Shown here piece after piece: positions 17,251 through 25,692 of a stretch of 64,000 nt of DNA. Position 1 is the first letter of the stretch. Every line of letters begins with the position of its first letter. The DNA is from Dinoroseobacter sp049800835 (GTDB lineage Bacteria; Pseudomonadota; Alphaproteobacteria; Rhodobacterales; Rhodobacteraceae), in NCBI RefSeq assembly GCF_049800835.1, contig NZ_JBNAFU010000003.1, forward strand, positions 1 through 64,000, read 5' to 3'. The position numbers were made by a program, and so were the translations under genes. The notes below the pieces were generated by a model that worked only from the letters and a program-made list of their open reading frames with translations, did no database searches and had not been told where the DNA came from.

Positions 17251-17426
17251 TATTGCGCCTCCTCAACGGTGACACGATCAGTTGCATCATCCTCGACGAA
17301 GGTATCACCCCAAAGAAGTGCGGCAACAATCACGACCAGAGGAACCATCGCTGCGACGGCCATGCCCCACAACGAGGGTTTGTGCCGTTTAGCTTGCTTT
17401 TCGATATTTGTGTCGGGTGCAGACAT
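17250..17426 (-). CDS. Small single-pass membrane protein, 58 aa
   Basis: Runs from ATG 17426, preceded by AAAGGAGAC, to a TAA that overlaps the next ATG. The protein has a polar N terminus (MSAPDTNIEKQAKRHKPS), one transmembrane helix (GMAVAAMVPLVVIVAALLWG) and an acidic tail (FVEDDATDRVTVEEAQ). No family is recognised. The good ribosome site, coupling to DUF2945 and an EcfG-type promoter 23 bases upstream make it a convincing gene. Confidence 0.8.
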   Translation of the reverse strand: MSAPDTNIEKQAKRHKPSLWGMAVAAMVPLVVIVAALLWGDTFVEDDATDRVTVEEAQ

Positions 17427-17448
17427 TTTTGTCTCCTTTCAATGGAAC

Positions 17449-17473
17449 AACAGTGATCAGCGTAATTTGTTCC
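17449..17473 (-). promoter_or_regulatory. EcfG-type promoter for the 58-aa / DUF2945 / PLDc_N operon
   Basis: On the minus strand GGAAC (17473-17469), a 17-base spacer, GTT (17451-17449), equivalent to N16 plus TGTT. Confidence 0.6.
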
Positions 17474-17476
17474 GGG

Positions 17477-18298
17477 CTACCGGGGCGTCGGGGCTTCGCC
17501 AACGCCCGGCTCCACCTCCGCTTTCACCTGTCCCCAGGCAAGGAGGGTAAATACAGCCGTGCCGCCCACCACGTTTCCGGCGAGAACGGGGATGAAAAAC
17601 TGGAACAGCGCGGCAGACGCCCCCAGCTCACCTTGAATGACGAGGACCCACATCTCGACCGAGCCTGCGATGATGTGGGTAAAGTCACCCGCTGCGATGA
17701 GCCATGTGAACAGAAGTATGAGCAGGACATCGGAACCGTTCTGTCCAGGCATCATCCAGACAATCGACGCCACAAGGATGCCCGCCGGAATGGCTCTCAA
17801 GAACGCCTCCATCGCGGGGAAACCAGTCGCATGGTACGACAGATCATTCACTACGAGCAGCAGATCGTCCGAAACAGCGCCACTGGTTGTAATGAAGGCC
17901 GCAGCGATCAACGCACCGACGATGTTTGCGGCCAACACGATGCTCCAGAGCCGCAGCACTGCAAACAGGCATTCGAGGGACCGTTCCGCCACCAGCGGCA
18001 GAATCGTTGTGATCGTATTTTCGGTGAACAACTGCATCCTTCCGAGGATGATCAGCAGAAACCCAAAACTGTAACCGATGTTCTCGATGAGATAGCGCCA
18101 CGCTTCGTCCGGTAGATAGGCACGGAAAATTGCCTCGCCCAAGACGGAGAATGAAATAAGGATGCCCGCCGCGATGCCGGACCAGATGAGGGAATTGGCC
18201 GGACGCTCAAGCTCTTCCTCTCCGTCTCGTCGGATCACTTCGTAAATGAGCTTCGAGTTCAACCGCGTTGCGTCGCGGACGGCATATTCTTCGTTCAT
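17477..18298 (-). CDS. Formate/nitrite transporter family protein
   Basis: A 273-residue channel of the FNT (FocA/NirC) fold with six helices. The region SLIWSGIAAGILISFSVLGE forms helix one and AANIVGALIAAAFI a later helix; PAGILVASIVWM and FTHIIAGSVEMW match the second conserved block. The ATG at 18298 gives a normal N terminus; the longer frame runs through the promoter. The N-terminal extension (about 40 polar residues) is seen in stress-associated FNT members. It is divergent from dps, and both have EcfG-type promoters in the same 115-base gap. The substrate is not certain. Confidence 0.86.
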   Translation of the reverse strand: MNEEYAVRDATRLNSKLIYEVIRRDGEEELERPANSLIWSGIAAGILISFSVLGEAIFRAYLPDEAWRYLIENIGYSFGFLLIILGRMQLFTENTITTILPLVAERSLECLFAVLRLWSIVLAANIVGALIAAAFITTSGAVSDDLLLVVNDLSYHATGFPAMEAFLRAIPAGILVASIVWMMPGQNGSDVLLILLFTWLIAAGDFTHIIAGSVEMWVLVIQGELGASAALFQFFIPVLAGNVVGGTAVFTLLAWGQVKAEVEPGVGEAPTPR

Positions 18299-18325
18299 CG
18301 TCGGCCTCCTGATCGATAGCAGTTC

Positions 18326-18350
18326 AACCCCGAGGCGCGTGGTTTGTTCC
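18326..18350 (-). promoter_or_regulatory. EcfG-type promoter for the formate/nitrite channel gene
   Basis: On the minus strand GGAAC (18350-18346), a 17-base spacer, GTT (18328-18326). It is back to back with the dps promoter. Confidence 0.6.
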
Positions 18351-18359
18351 AGATTTCTT

Positions 18360-18384
18360 GGAACTCGACTGGGGCCGCGGCGTT
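18360..18384 (+). promoter_or_regulatory. EcfG-type promoter for dps
   Basis: GGAAC (18360-18364), a 16-base spacer, CGTT (18381-18384), 28 bases before the ATG. An exact match to the pattern. Confidence 0.72.
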
Positions 18385-18412
18385 TACACCTCAGCAGAAA
18401 GGAGTTCTGAAT

Positions 18413-18910
18413 ATGAACGAGACATTGAAAATTGTTCCGACCGCCGTTGATGTTAAGACCGGTGTGAAAGACACTGCGGCGATCGCCGAAGGGTTGGCTG
18501 ATGTGCTGGCTGACACCTACCGTTTGGTGTTCAAAACGCACGCGTATCACTGGAACGTAACTGGCCCGGCCTTCTATTCGATCCACAAGCTTACCGAGGA
18601 CCACTACGAAAACATGTTTACCGCAGCCGATGAGCTTGCAGAGCGTATTCGGTCACTCGGGCATCTTGCGCCCATGCGGATGGAAGACATCATCGGCCGC
18701 TCGCGCGTGGAAGACCCGCAAGGAAAACTCTCTGCCGGTGAAATGGTTGAGGACCTTGCGCAAGACCACGAAAAACTGGCGCATCGCCTGCACGCACTGG
18801 TCGAGTTGGTCGAAGGTCGTCGTGACCCGGTGACCGAGGACCTCGCGACCGAACGGTCGGCTTTTCACGAGGAAGCTGCATGGATGCTCCGCGCCATCTC
18901 GGCATCTTAA
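18413..18910 (+). CDS. dps: Dps-family ferritin-like DNA protection protein
   Basis: A 165-residue four-helix protein that binds iron and DNA as a dodecamer and removes peroxide. The ferroxidase region is HAYHWNVTGPAFYSIHKLTE, followed by DHYENMFTAADELAERIRSLG, both diagnostic for Dps. The ATG at 18413 is preceded by AAAGGAG. Transcription from an EcfG-type promoter fits its known stationary-phase role. A strong bidirectional terminator follows directly. Confidence 0.93.
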   Translation: MNETLKIVPTAVDVKTGVKDTAAIAEGLADVLADTYRLVFKTHAYHWNVTGPAFYSIHKLTEDHYENMFTAADELAERIRSLGHLAPMRMEDIIGRSRVEDPQGKLSAGEMVEDLAQDHEKLAHRLHALVELVEGRRDPVTEDLATERSAFHEEAAWMLRAISAS

Positions 18911-18945
18911 AAAAAAAAGCCCCGGCAAACTGCCGGGGCTTTCTG
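18911..18945. terminator. Bidirectional terminator between dps and phyR
   Basis: The 10-bp perfect stem AGCCCCGGCA/TGCCGGGGCT (18918-18927 with 18931-18940) has a run of A before it and TTT after it. Confidence 0.88.
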
Positions 18946-18962
18946 CTCGTCTTGTTTAGGTA

Positions 18963-19790
18963 TCAAACCAGTTCGGCCATTTCCTCGGTGGTCGCAAAAA
19001 ACATCGCCTGGCTGACGGCTGCGGTCACTTGTTCCTCGGAATAGGGCTTGGTGATCAGAAACGCAGGCTCGGGTCGTTCACCGGTCAACAAACGCTCCGG
19101 ATACGCAGTGATGAAAATGACTGGTCGATCGCCGAGTTCTTCCAGCAAGGCATTGACCGCATCAATCCCAGACGATTTATCCGCAAGCTGGATGTCGGAT
19201 AGGATCAGGTCAGGCACGTTTGCGCGACCTTTGGCAATCGCCTCATCCTTGGTGCGGGCAACATCCGTCACCGTATGCCCCATGTCGGTGACGATGGATT
19301 TCAAATCCATCGCGATGATGCCCTCATCCTCGATGATCAGAATGTTGCCCAAGACCGCTTCGCCCATTTGATGTCGTGCACGCTCGAACAGCTCTTCTGC
19401 TTCATTATGCGAGATATCCATGATCTCGGCGATCGCCGAAAAATCAAAGCCCTCAATCGAACGCAGCAACAGCGCCTCTCGCGTGTTGTGTGGAAGATCG
19501 GCAAGACGCCATTGCGCCCGCGCTTCTAGCAATTGATCAGTGTCAGAAACGCCTTCGATCAGGGCACCGGATGTTGACCAGATTTTGTGGAAGACGCTGA
19601 AAAGCCCGAGCTTTGTCGAGCTGCACGCACCGACCGAGGCCGGACCAGCGACGATGGTCTCCAACGTTGCGAGCGCGTAGCGATCGCCGCTTTCTTGTTG
19701 CCCTGTCAGCGCACGGGCGTAACGCCGCAAGAACGGCAATTCCGCTGCAAGCGAGGTACCGAGATCTCCGGGTGATGTGATCTCAGACAT
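18963..19790 (-). CDS. phyR: PhyR, response regulator and anti-anti-sigma factor of the general stress response
   Basis: A 275-residue protein with the diagnostic PhyR layout: a sigma-factor-like domain (residues 1-140, LPHNTREALLLRSIEGFDFSAIAEIM) and a C-terminal receiver (148-270). The receiver has the acidic pair E154/D155, phospho-acceptor D199 in LILSDIQLAD, and K in LITKPYS. On phosphorylation the sigma-like domain binds NepR and frees the sigma factor EcfG. It is divergent from nepR-ecfG, as in most alphaproteobacteria. A GGAAC box with only a partial -10 (GGTC) lies upstream, so autoregulation is possible. Confidence 0.95.
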   Translation of the reverse strand: MSEITSPGDLGTSLAAELPFLRRYARALTGQQESGDRYALATLETIVAGPASVGACSSTKLGLFSVFHKIWSTSGALIEGVSDTDQLLEARAQWRLADLPHNTREALLLRSIEGFDFSAIAEIMDISHNEAEELFERARHQMGEAVLGNILIIEDEGIIAMDLKSIVTDMGHTVTDVARTKDEAIAKGRANVPDLILSDIQLADKSSGIDAVNALLEELGDRPVIFITAYPERLLTGERPEPAFLITKPYSEEQVTAAVSQAMFFATTEEMAELV

Positions 19791-19880
19791 CCAAGTCTCC
19801 TTTTGTGTTCTTTGTGTGGGACCTTTTCCGCGCTAGTTCGTTCCACACAGAGCAGTACTTTTTTAAAGATGAAGCGAGAC

Positions 19881-20039
19881 ATGGCGTCGAAAAAGCAGAA
19901 GTCCAACGTGGATCGTCAGATCGATGAGAACCTCAAGCGCGTCTACGAGGACACGCTGAAAGAGGAATTGCCGGACCGATTTTTAGATCTTTTGGCACAG
20001 CTGAAAGAAAAGGAAGGGTCGAAATCCGATGGTGCATGA
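19881..20039 (+). CDS. nepR: NepR anti-sigma factor
   Basis: A 52-residue protein (64 residues from the alternative ATG upstream). The core VDRQIDENLKRVYEDTLKEELPDRFLDLLAQL is split here as DENLKRVYEDTLKEELP and DRFLDLLAQL, both NepR hallmarks. It binds EcfG and is sequestered by phosphorylated PhyR. I choose ATG 19881 over ATG 19869 because AAGCGAG lies just before it, but both are plausible. It overlaps ecfG by 11 bases. Confidence 0.92.
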   Translation: MASKKQKSNVDRQIDENLKRVYEDTLKEELPDRFLDLLAQLKEKEGSKSDGA

Positions 20040-20577
20040 CCCGAGAGAAGAAATCGTCGAACACTTACCCTCGTTGCGCGCATTTGCGAGATCACTGACG
20101 CGCAATCCGAGCTCTGCCGATGACCTTGTTCAGGACACGATCGTGAAAGCCTGGTCCAACATCGACAGTTTTCAGGCCGGGACCAACATGCGCGCGTGGC
20201 TGTTCACGATCCTCCGCAACACCTTTTATTCACTGAAGCGCAAGAGAAAACGTGAAGTCGAAGACACCGAAGGCGACATGGCAGAGCGTTTGTCGGAGAA
20301 GCCGCGCCATGATGGTCGCTTGGCCATGCGGGACTTCGCGCAGGCCTTCGAACAGCTTCCTGATGAGCAACGCGAAGCTCTCCTACTCGTTGGTGCGTCT
20401 GGTTTTGCCTACGAGGAAGCCGCAGCCATGTGCGACTGCAAGGTCGGGACCATCAAAAGCCGTGTGAACCGCGGTCGCAAGCGCCTTACGGAGCTGCTCG
20501 AACTGAGCGATGACGACAGTCTGGAATTGACGGATCCCGCGACGATGGCGGTGCTGTCCGGTCGTCCCGCAGCATGA
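20029..20577 (+). CDS. ecfG: EcfG-family general stress sigma factor
   Basis: A 182-residue ECF sigma factor of the ECF15/EcfG type. Region 2 is SADDLVQDTIVKAWSNIDSF with TNMRAWLFTILRN, and region 4 is QLPDEQREALLLVGASGFAY with CDCKVGTIKSRVNRGRKRL. It lies between nepR and a HisKA_2 sensor kinase, with overlapping stops and starts (ATGA to the kinase). Its expected promoter pattern, GGAAC-N16/17-CGTT, recurs at eleven sites in the surrounding 20 kb. Confidence 0.95.
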   Translation: MVHDPREEIVEHLPSLRAFARSLTRNPSSADDLVQDTIVKAWSNIDSFQAGTNMRAWLFTILRNTFYSLKRKRKREVEDTEGDMAERLSEKPRHDGRLAMRDFAQAFEQLPDEQREALLLVGASGFAYEEAAAMCDCKVGTIKSRVNRGRKRLTELLELSDDDSLELTDPATMAVLSGRPAA

Positions 20578-22357
20578 ACACCTTGTTGCGCCGCTGGGGT
20601 GGCGTTCGTTCGCTCCGCAATCGTTTGGTTATCCTCCTGAGTATTGGCATCTTGCCGCTCGGCGTCGTTGCCGTGGTGCAGACCGCGGCCGTGGTGAAGG
20701 ATGCCCGTGTGCTGGAAGAACGAGATGTGCTGAACCGGACGCTGGAAGCAGCTTCAAACGAGCAATCCGTTTTGCGAAAATCCTTTGGCGCCGCCTCGGC
20801 ATTGGGTGCAAACGCGCGGGTCACGGGTCCGGACAGCGAAACATGTCAACAGATCATGGAAGACTTCGTTGCACAGACGTCCCCGTATATCTTCGCTGGA
20901 TTCATCTCTGCTGACGGTATCATGCGCTGTACCTCGACAGGAGATACCATCGATCTTAGCGCGATGGAGTCGTGGACAGACTTCGTGGCCGATCCACGCC
21001 CCGTTACCGCCGTGAATGCCGAAGGTGCAGCAACGGGACAATCAGTGATCATCACCACCGTGCCGGTCTTTGATCCAGTCTCGAACGACCTAATCGGCGC
21101 AGCCTCGATTTCCCTGCCTCACCGAGTTCTGGATCAGCTTTTCGAAAGCAGCGAACGACAGCTTGGGCTCGCGCTTCTCGATCCGGATGGAACGGTTCTG
21201 ATGGCCAGTACCGGGATCGACCGAGCCAACCAGTTCGAACGCCTTGGTCTTGATCCTGCCGCACTGGATGTTCCCAGCTCTGGCTTGACGTTCCTGTACG
21301 ATGACCAACTGGGCAATGAACGACTTGCGGCACTCGTTCCGCTCCTTGAGGATCGGGTATTCGTTCTGGGTCTCTGGGAAAAGTCTGTACGGCCATACTC
21401 GATACCTTTCCTCGGAACGCCTGAACCGCTCTTTCCGATCTTGATGTGGGTCGTCGCGCTTGGCCTTGCGATACTCGCTGTTGACCGACTGATCTTGAGG
21501 CATCTCAAGGAAATAGATGACAAGATGTCGGGGTTTTCACTGGATGATCCAAGAGACAGCTATGCGAGCGTAGAAGAGGCACCTTCAGAGCTTCGTTCGA
21601 TCGGGGTGACTTACAACCGCATGGTCGAACGCATTCTACATGATGCGGCTCTTTTGGAAGACGCAGTGCGCGAGAAAGAACTGCTTCTTCGCGAAATCAC
21701 CACCGCGTGAAGAACAACCTTCAGCTCATCTCATCCATTCTGAACATGCAAATGCGCTCTGTTCCCGAAGGTCAGGGCAAGCGCGTTCTGGGGCGCGTCC
21801 AGGATCGCGTCATGAGCCTGTCGTCGATCCACAAAGCCCTCTACTCAGGCACTGACGTCGATAATGTGCGTGTGGACACGCTTTTGTCGGACGTGGTCAG
21901 CGCAGCGTTCACACTCGGTTTGCCCGCAGGGTCAGGGGTCAAGACCGACAAGGAACTGGCACCTGTGTATCTTGATGCCGACCAAGCTGTACCCGTCGCG
22001 CTTTTGACCAATGAACTTGTCACCAATGCAGTGAAATACGTCGGCCGACCAAAAGATGGTGGCCCCGTCATTCGGGTGCGGCTGGATCAGCAGGACAACG
22101 AAATTTGCCTCTCGGTAGAGAACACTCTGGGCGAACCGCTGCGCGAAGACCTTCAGGATGAAAGCACCGGCCTCGGCGGCAGGTTGATTGATGCCTTCGT
22201 CACCCAGCTTGGGGCCGCTGCCGAACAAACCGAGGGAAGCGGGTTCTACCGCGTGCGTGTGTGCTTCCGGTCCTTGTCGCATCAGACTGAGGCCCCCTCG
22301 GTGCGCGACCAAGTCGCGAAAGAAGTCGCCACCCTGAGACGTACTGCGCAAGCATGA
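20574..22357 (+). CDS. Sensor histidine kinase of the HisKA_2/HWE type, frameshifted at the H-box
   Basis: A membrane kinase that probably feeds PhyR. The N-terminal part has a transmembrane helix (LVILLSIGILPLGVVAVV), a sensory domain of about 230 residues and a second helix (LFPILMWVVALGLAILAV). The first frame stops at 21710 right after KELLLREI; a second frame from 21707 continues VKNNLQLISSILNMQMR, then the ATP-binding NELVTNAVKY. Adding one C at about 21698 restores EIHHRVKNNL, the phospho-accepting His motif. As written, the kinase lacks its catalytic His. This is either a sequencing error or a mutation that would silence it. Confidence 0.85.
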
Positions 22358-23878
22358 CAAAACCCGAAGGGCACCCTATGGCAATCGATCCGGCCTCAAC
22401 GCCACCTTCCGCTATTGAGAGTTTTGAGCCGTTGTTCACGGCGGAAGAAGCTTTCCCGGCCTTCGAAAGGCTTTGGCTGAACGCCGAGATGCGAATTGAA
22501 GGCTGTTTCCGCATTTTCGACCTGCGCACCAAGCTACGCAGCCCGGAAGCGAGGTTGATAGGCGAGACATGGTTTGACCTGATCGTTCATTGCCTTGACC
22601 GTGGTGTTTCCATTGATCTCACGATCTCGGATTTCGACCCTGTCGTCGGTACAGAATACCACCGTCTTAGTTGGGCAAGTGCTCGGCAGCTTGCAGCCGC
22701 CGCAGAACTCGCAAAACATGGCAATCTCACCTATTCGATTGCGTTGCACCCGGCACGAGTGGGGTCGCTGCCTCGCCTGCTGCTGTATCCCAAGCTGCGT
22801 CAAAAACTGTACGAGCGTGACGAAGACCTGCTGACACCGGGCGTGTCAGAGCGAAAAACAGCGCTTCGATCTACCCATCGTGCCAGCAACGCATCACCAA
22901 AAGCTTTCCGTTTTTGACGGGGAGGTTCTGTATATCGGCGGCTTGGATCTGAACGAACGGCGGTGGGATACGACGTCATATGACCGAAAGGCGTCTGAGA
23001 CCTGGCATGATATCCAAGCCATCGTTCAAGGCCCGATAGTCGCCGCAGCGCAGTCTCACTTAAGAACGTTCAAGGACGTTGCGGCAGGGGTCAAGGAGCC
23101 GGAGGAGGCTTCAGATAGCTTCCTTCGGACGATATCGACGAGGCGCAGATTTCCGTTCTTTCATATCTCACCTAACCCGCGGATCACCGAGATAGAAACG
23201 GCACACCTCAGAGCAATCAAATCCGCAAACGGGCCGATATACCTTGAAACCCAGTTTTTTCGCCACCGTCCGTTAGCGGAAGCGTTGGCCGCGGCTGCGG
23301 GACACAATCAGGACCTTGGCCTCATGATGGTGTTGCCAGCCGCACCCGAGGATGTCGCGTTTCGGGGCAACCGGAATCTCGATGCGCGTATGGGTGCCCA
23401 GCAGCAGATGGAGGCGCTAGAGATCCTCAAAGAGGCGTTCAAAGATCGACTGGCACTTGCATCACCGGTCCAAAGACGCCCAGCAGAGACCGCAGAGGGC
23501 GGCCCCGCATTGCTGCACGGCTCCCCGCAAATCTACGTGCACTCCAAGTTGTCATTGTTCGGGCTAAGAGAGGGGATTCTGTCTTCGGCAAACCTAAACG
23601 GACGAAGCCTGCGTTGGGACACCGAAGCGGGGCTTCATCTGAAAAACCCAAAGCACATTACACTGCTTTGGTCGAAGGTGCTGTGCGCCTGGCTGGGATC
23701 AACGGCGCCCGACCCCTCTGGAGACCCCATTGACTTCATAGCCAGCGTCAATCGGCTTCTTGCGGCCAATATGGTCCTCGCGCCTGAAAACCGCATTCAC
23801 CACCTGCTGCCTTTTGCGCGTGGTAAGGATGTTGCACTTGCTCAAACGGTGCATGGTGTCCCGGACGAACTCGTATAA
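22354..23878 (+). CDS. Phospholipase D-like protein, frameshifted
   Basis: About 507 residues if the frame is restored. The first part ends in frame one at 22917; the second part from 22880 contains the first HKD motif HHQKLSVFDGE with GGLDLNERRWD after it. A second motif, VHSKLSLFG ... SSANLNGRSLRWDTE, has Gly where Asp is expected. The frames meet at a run of five A (22854-22858); four A would read SERKQRFDLPIVPATHHQK with no break. It is the last gene of the nepR-ecfG-kinase unit (ATGA overlap), so it is probably a stress-linked phospholipid or cardiolipin enzyme. Confidence 0.8.
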
Positions 23879-23906
23879 AAAAAGGCCCGCATGTCGCGGG
23901 CCTTTT
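23879..23906. terminator. Bidirectional terminator
   Basis: The stem GGCCCGC/GCGGGCC (23884-23890 with 23896-23902) is flanked by A and T runs, between the phospholipase gene and the convergent PRC-barrel gene. Confidence 0.85.
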
Positions 23907-23926
23907 CCGGGTTCAGATGGGGTTCG

Positions 23927-24739
23927 TTACCCTTCCCAGTTCGGAAGTGCTTCCAGCTCGGTTTCGGACATCGGAACAGACACCCGGTAGTCGTCACCGT
24001 CTTCGCTGACAGTAATGTCCAGTTTGTCGATCCCGAGCTCCACAGGCTTTTCACCGAGTCCAAGAAAGCCACCGACATCAACAATGGCCGCGTCAATCTT
24101 GCCCTCATCCGACAGGTTCAGCTGGCTAACTTCGCCAATCCATTCACCGGATGCATCATAGACGCGGGCGCCGGTAAGATCTTCGGCAGTCAGCGCGGCG
24201 ACCTTCTCAGCCTCAAGCGGGACACCATAGGCAACAGGGTTGTTCTCCATATGATCGTCGGTCAACGCCTCGCGGTTGTCGCGCTTCATCCACTCGCGAT
24301 CATAGGCTGGCGCGGCTTCGAGGTCGGCCTTGCTCGCCGGTATCACGAGGAAAAAGTCATCGGGCGCGTCGGTTTCGCTGTCTGAAACGAACCGAATTTC
24401 GTCCTTGTTCATTGCAACGTGGTGCTCACCAATTCCGAGAAAGCCACCGATATCGACCAGAACCGAAGAGATATCGCCCTCGCGGGTGATGACGAGGTCA
24501 TTGATCTCTCCCACATCGTCCCATTCGGTCTGAGCACCTTGAACGGACATCATGCTCCAGCCCTCGTCCCCTTGAGGCGCGGTGGCGTAGACGCGCATGC
24601 CGATAAAGTCCGATGCGTGCATATCGGTTTCGGATGCACCCGGGATAAACATATCGTTGTCGGCGGTCATTTCTGCATGGGCGGCAGCTGCGGTGAAGAG
24701 TGCAGCGCTCAGCGCGGTGGTTCTCAAAAGGCGTGTCAT
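23927..24739 (-). CDS. Exported protein with two PRC-barrel domains
   Basis: A 270-residue protein with a signal peptide (MTRLLRTTALSAALFTAAAAHA) and two copies of a PRC-barrel-like unit: WDDVGEINDLVI...VLVDIGGFLGIGEHHVA and IGEVSQLNLS...AIVDVGGFLGLGEKPVE. The two halves are clearly an internal duplication. The periplasmic location and an EcfG-type promoter suggest an envelope stress protein. The ATG at 24739 is chosen because it gives the signal peptide without extra residues. Confidence 0.88.
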   Translation of the reverse strand: MTRLLRTTALSAALFTAAAAHAEMTADNDMFIPGASETDMHASDFIGMRVYATAPQGDEGWSMMSVQGAQTEWDDVGEINDLVITREGDISSVLVDIGGFLGIGEHHVAMNKDEIRFVSDSETDAPDDFFLVIPASKADLEAAPAYDREWMKRDNREALTDDHMENNPVAYGVPLEAEKVAALTAEDLTGARVYDASGEWIGEVSQLNLSDEGKIDAAIVDVGGFLGLGEKPVELGIDKLDITVSEDGDDYRVSVPMSETELEALPNWEG

Positions 24740-24785
24740 GTTATCCTCCGTGTTGCATTGCAAGGGGCCGGGCCCTCAACAAACC

Positions 24786-24810
24786 AACAGCAAGCCGCTC
24801 GGATTGTTCC
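24786..24810 (-). promoter_or_regulatory. EcfG-type promoter for the PRC-barrel gene
   Basis: On the minus strand GGAAC (24810-24806), a 17-base spacer, GTT (24788-24786), equivalent to N16 plus TGTT. Confidence 0.6.
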
Positions 24811-24832
24811 AATTAACATAATGATATCATTC

Positions 24833-24860
24833 AAAAAAAGGCCCGCCGAACAGGCGGGCC
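24833..24860 (-). terminator. Terminator after the amidoligase operon
   Basis: Read on the minus strand: stem GGCCCGCC/GGCGGGCC (24853-24860 with 24840-24847) followed by seven T. It lies about 110 bases after the amidotransferase stop. Confidence 0.8.
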
Positions 24861-24969
24861 AGTAAAAGGGGCCGGAAGACCGAGGGCAGAGAACGGCGTT
24901 CCGGAAGATCATGGGCCCAATTGAGTGAACCCATAACATGTCAACACGCCAAGGCCGCGCGGGTTCCCT

Positions 24970-25692
24970 TCACGCAGCAGTCTTTTTCAATTCTGCGTCG
25001 ACACTGGCCAACTGGTTGTGCGCTGCGGAGTAGGCTCTGGCAGCCGCGACCAGCGATTTGAAGAGCGCGCGGTGACGTGGTCGGTAAAACAGATGTTCAG
25101 GATGCCACTGGACGCCTATGGCAAACGGATCACTGACCCGTTCCACAGCTTGAACCATACCAAATTCGTCCGCTGCAGCTATGCGTAGACCCCTGCCAAG
25201 TTTGTTTACCGACTGACGATGCAAGGAGTTTACACGCATTGGACCGTGGCCAACAACGCAAGCCAAACGACTGTCATCCGTGATATGCACGGTCCTCTTG
25301 GGCAAGACCGTGTAAGTGAAGCGCGCACCGTACTCGCCAAAGGCGTCTTGGTGAAGGGTACCGCCCGTTACCACGTTCAGCATCTGCGAGCCGCGACAAA
25401 TTCCGAGTGCCGGAATACCGCGTTTAAACGCAGTTTGTAGGACTTCGCGCTCAAACGCATCCCGCTCATCATCAAAACGCGCTTCCAGAAATAGTTCTCC
25501 GCCGTAGAGCGTCGGGGAAATGTCGTCGCCGCCACCGATGACCACGCCATCAACCGATTCAAGATCAATATCGGCCCGGGTTTGCCATCGCACGGCGCGA
25601 CCACCGCCAAGCCAAACATTCAACGCAATCAACGGGAAGACACGCCACCCGGTGCGGCGCGAGACTGTCACTCCAATCACAGGGCGGCTCAT
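24970..25692 (-). CDS. Class I glutamine-amidotransferase-like hydrolase (peptidase C26)
   Basis: A 240-residue protein of the PuuD/gamma-glutamyl-GABA hydrolase type. The nucleophile elbow is ALGICRGSQMLNVVTGG (Cys), the oxyanion region VVIGGGDDISPTLYGGE, and the His-Glu pair GVQWHPEHLFY. It overlaps the amidoligase gene by 4 bases (ATGA). Families of such hydrolases are known to occur beside amidoligases, where one enzyme makes and the other cleaves or feeds an amide or gamma-glutamyl bond. The true substrate is unknown. Confidence 0.87.
   Translation of the reverse strand: MSRPVIGVTVSRRTGWRVFPLIALNVWLGGGRAVRWQTRADIDLESVDGVVIGGGDDISPTLYGGELFLEARFDDERDAFEREVLQTAFKRGIPALGICRGSQMLNVVTGGTLHQDAFGEYGARFTYTVLPKRTVHITDDSRLACVVGHGPMRVNSLHRQSVNKLGRGLRIAAADEFGMVQAVERVSDPFAIGVQWHPEHLFYRPRHRALFKSLVAAARAYSAAHNQLASVDAELKKTAA

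Noticed and set aside
19820..19850. EcfG-type promoter for nepR-ecfG and phyR
   Set aside because: Only degenerate matches (GGACC-N15-CGTT forward; GGAAC-N16-GGTC reverse) are present, so they were not counted among the eleven sites.
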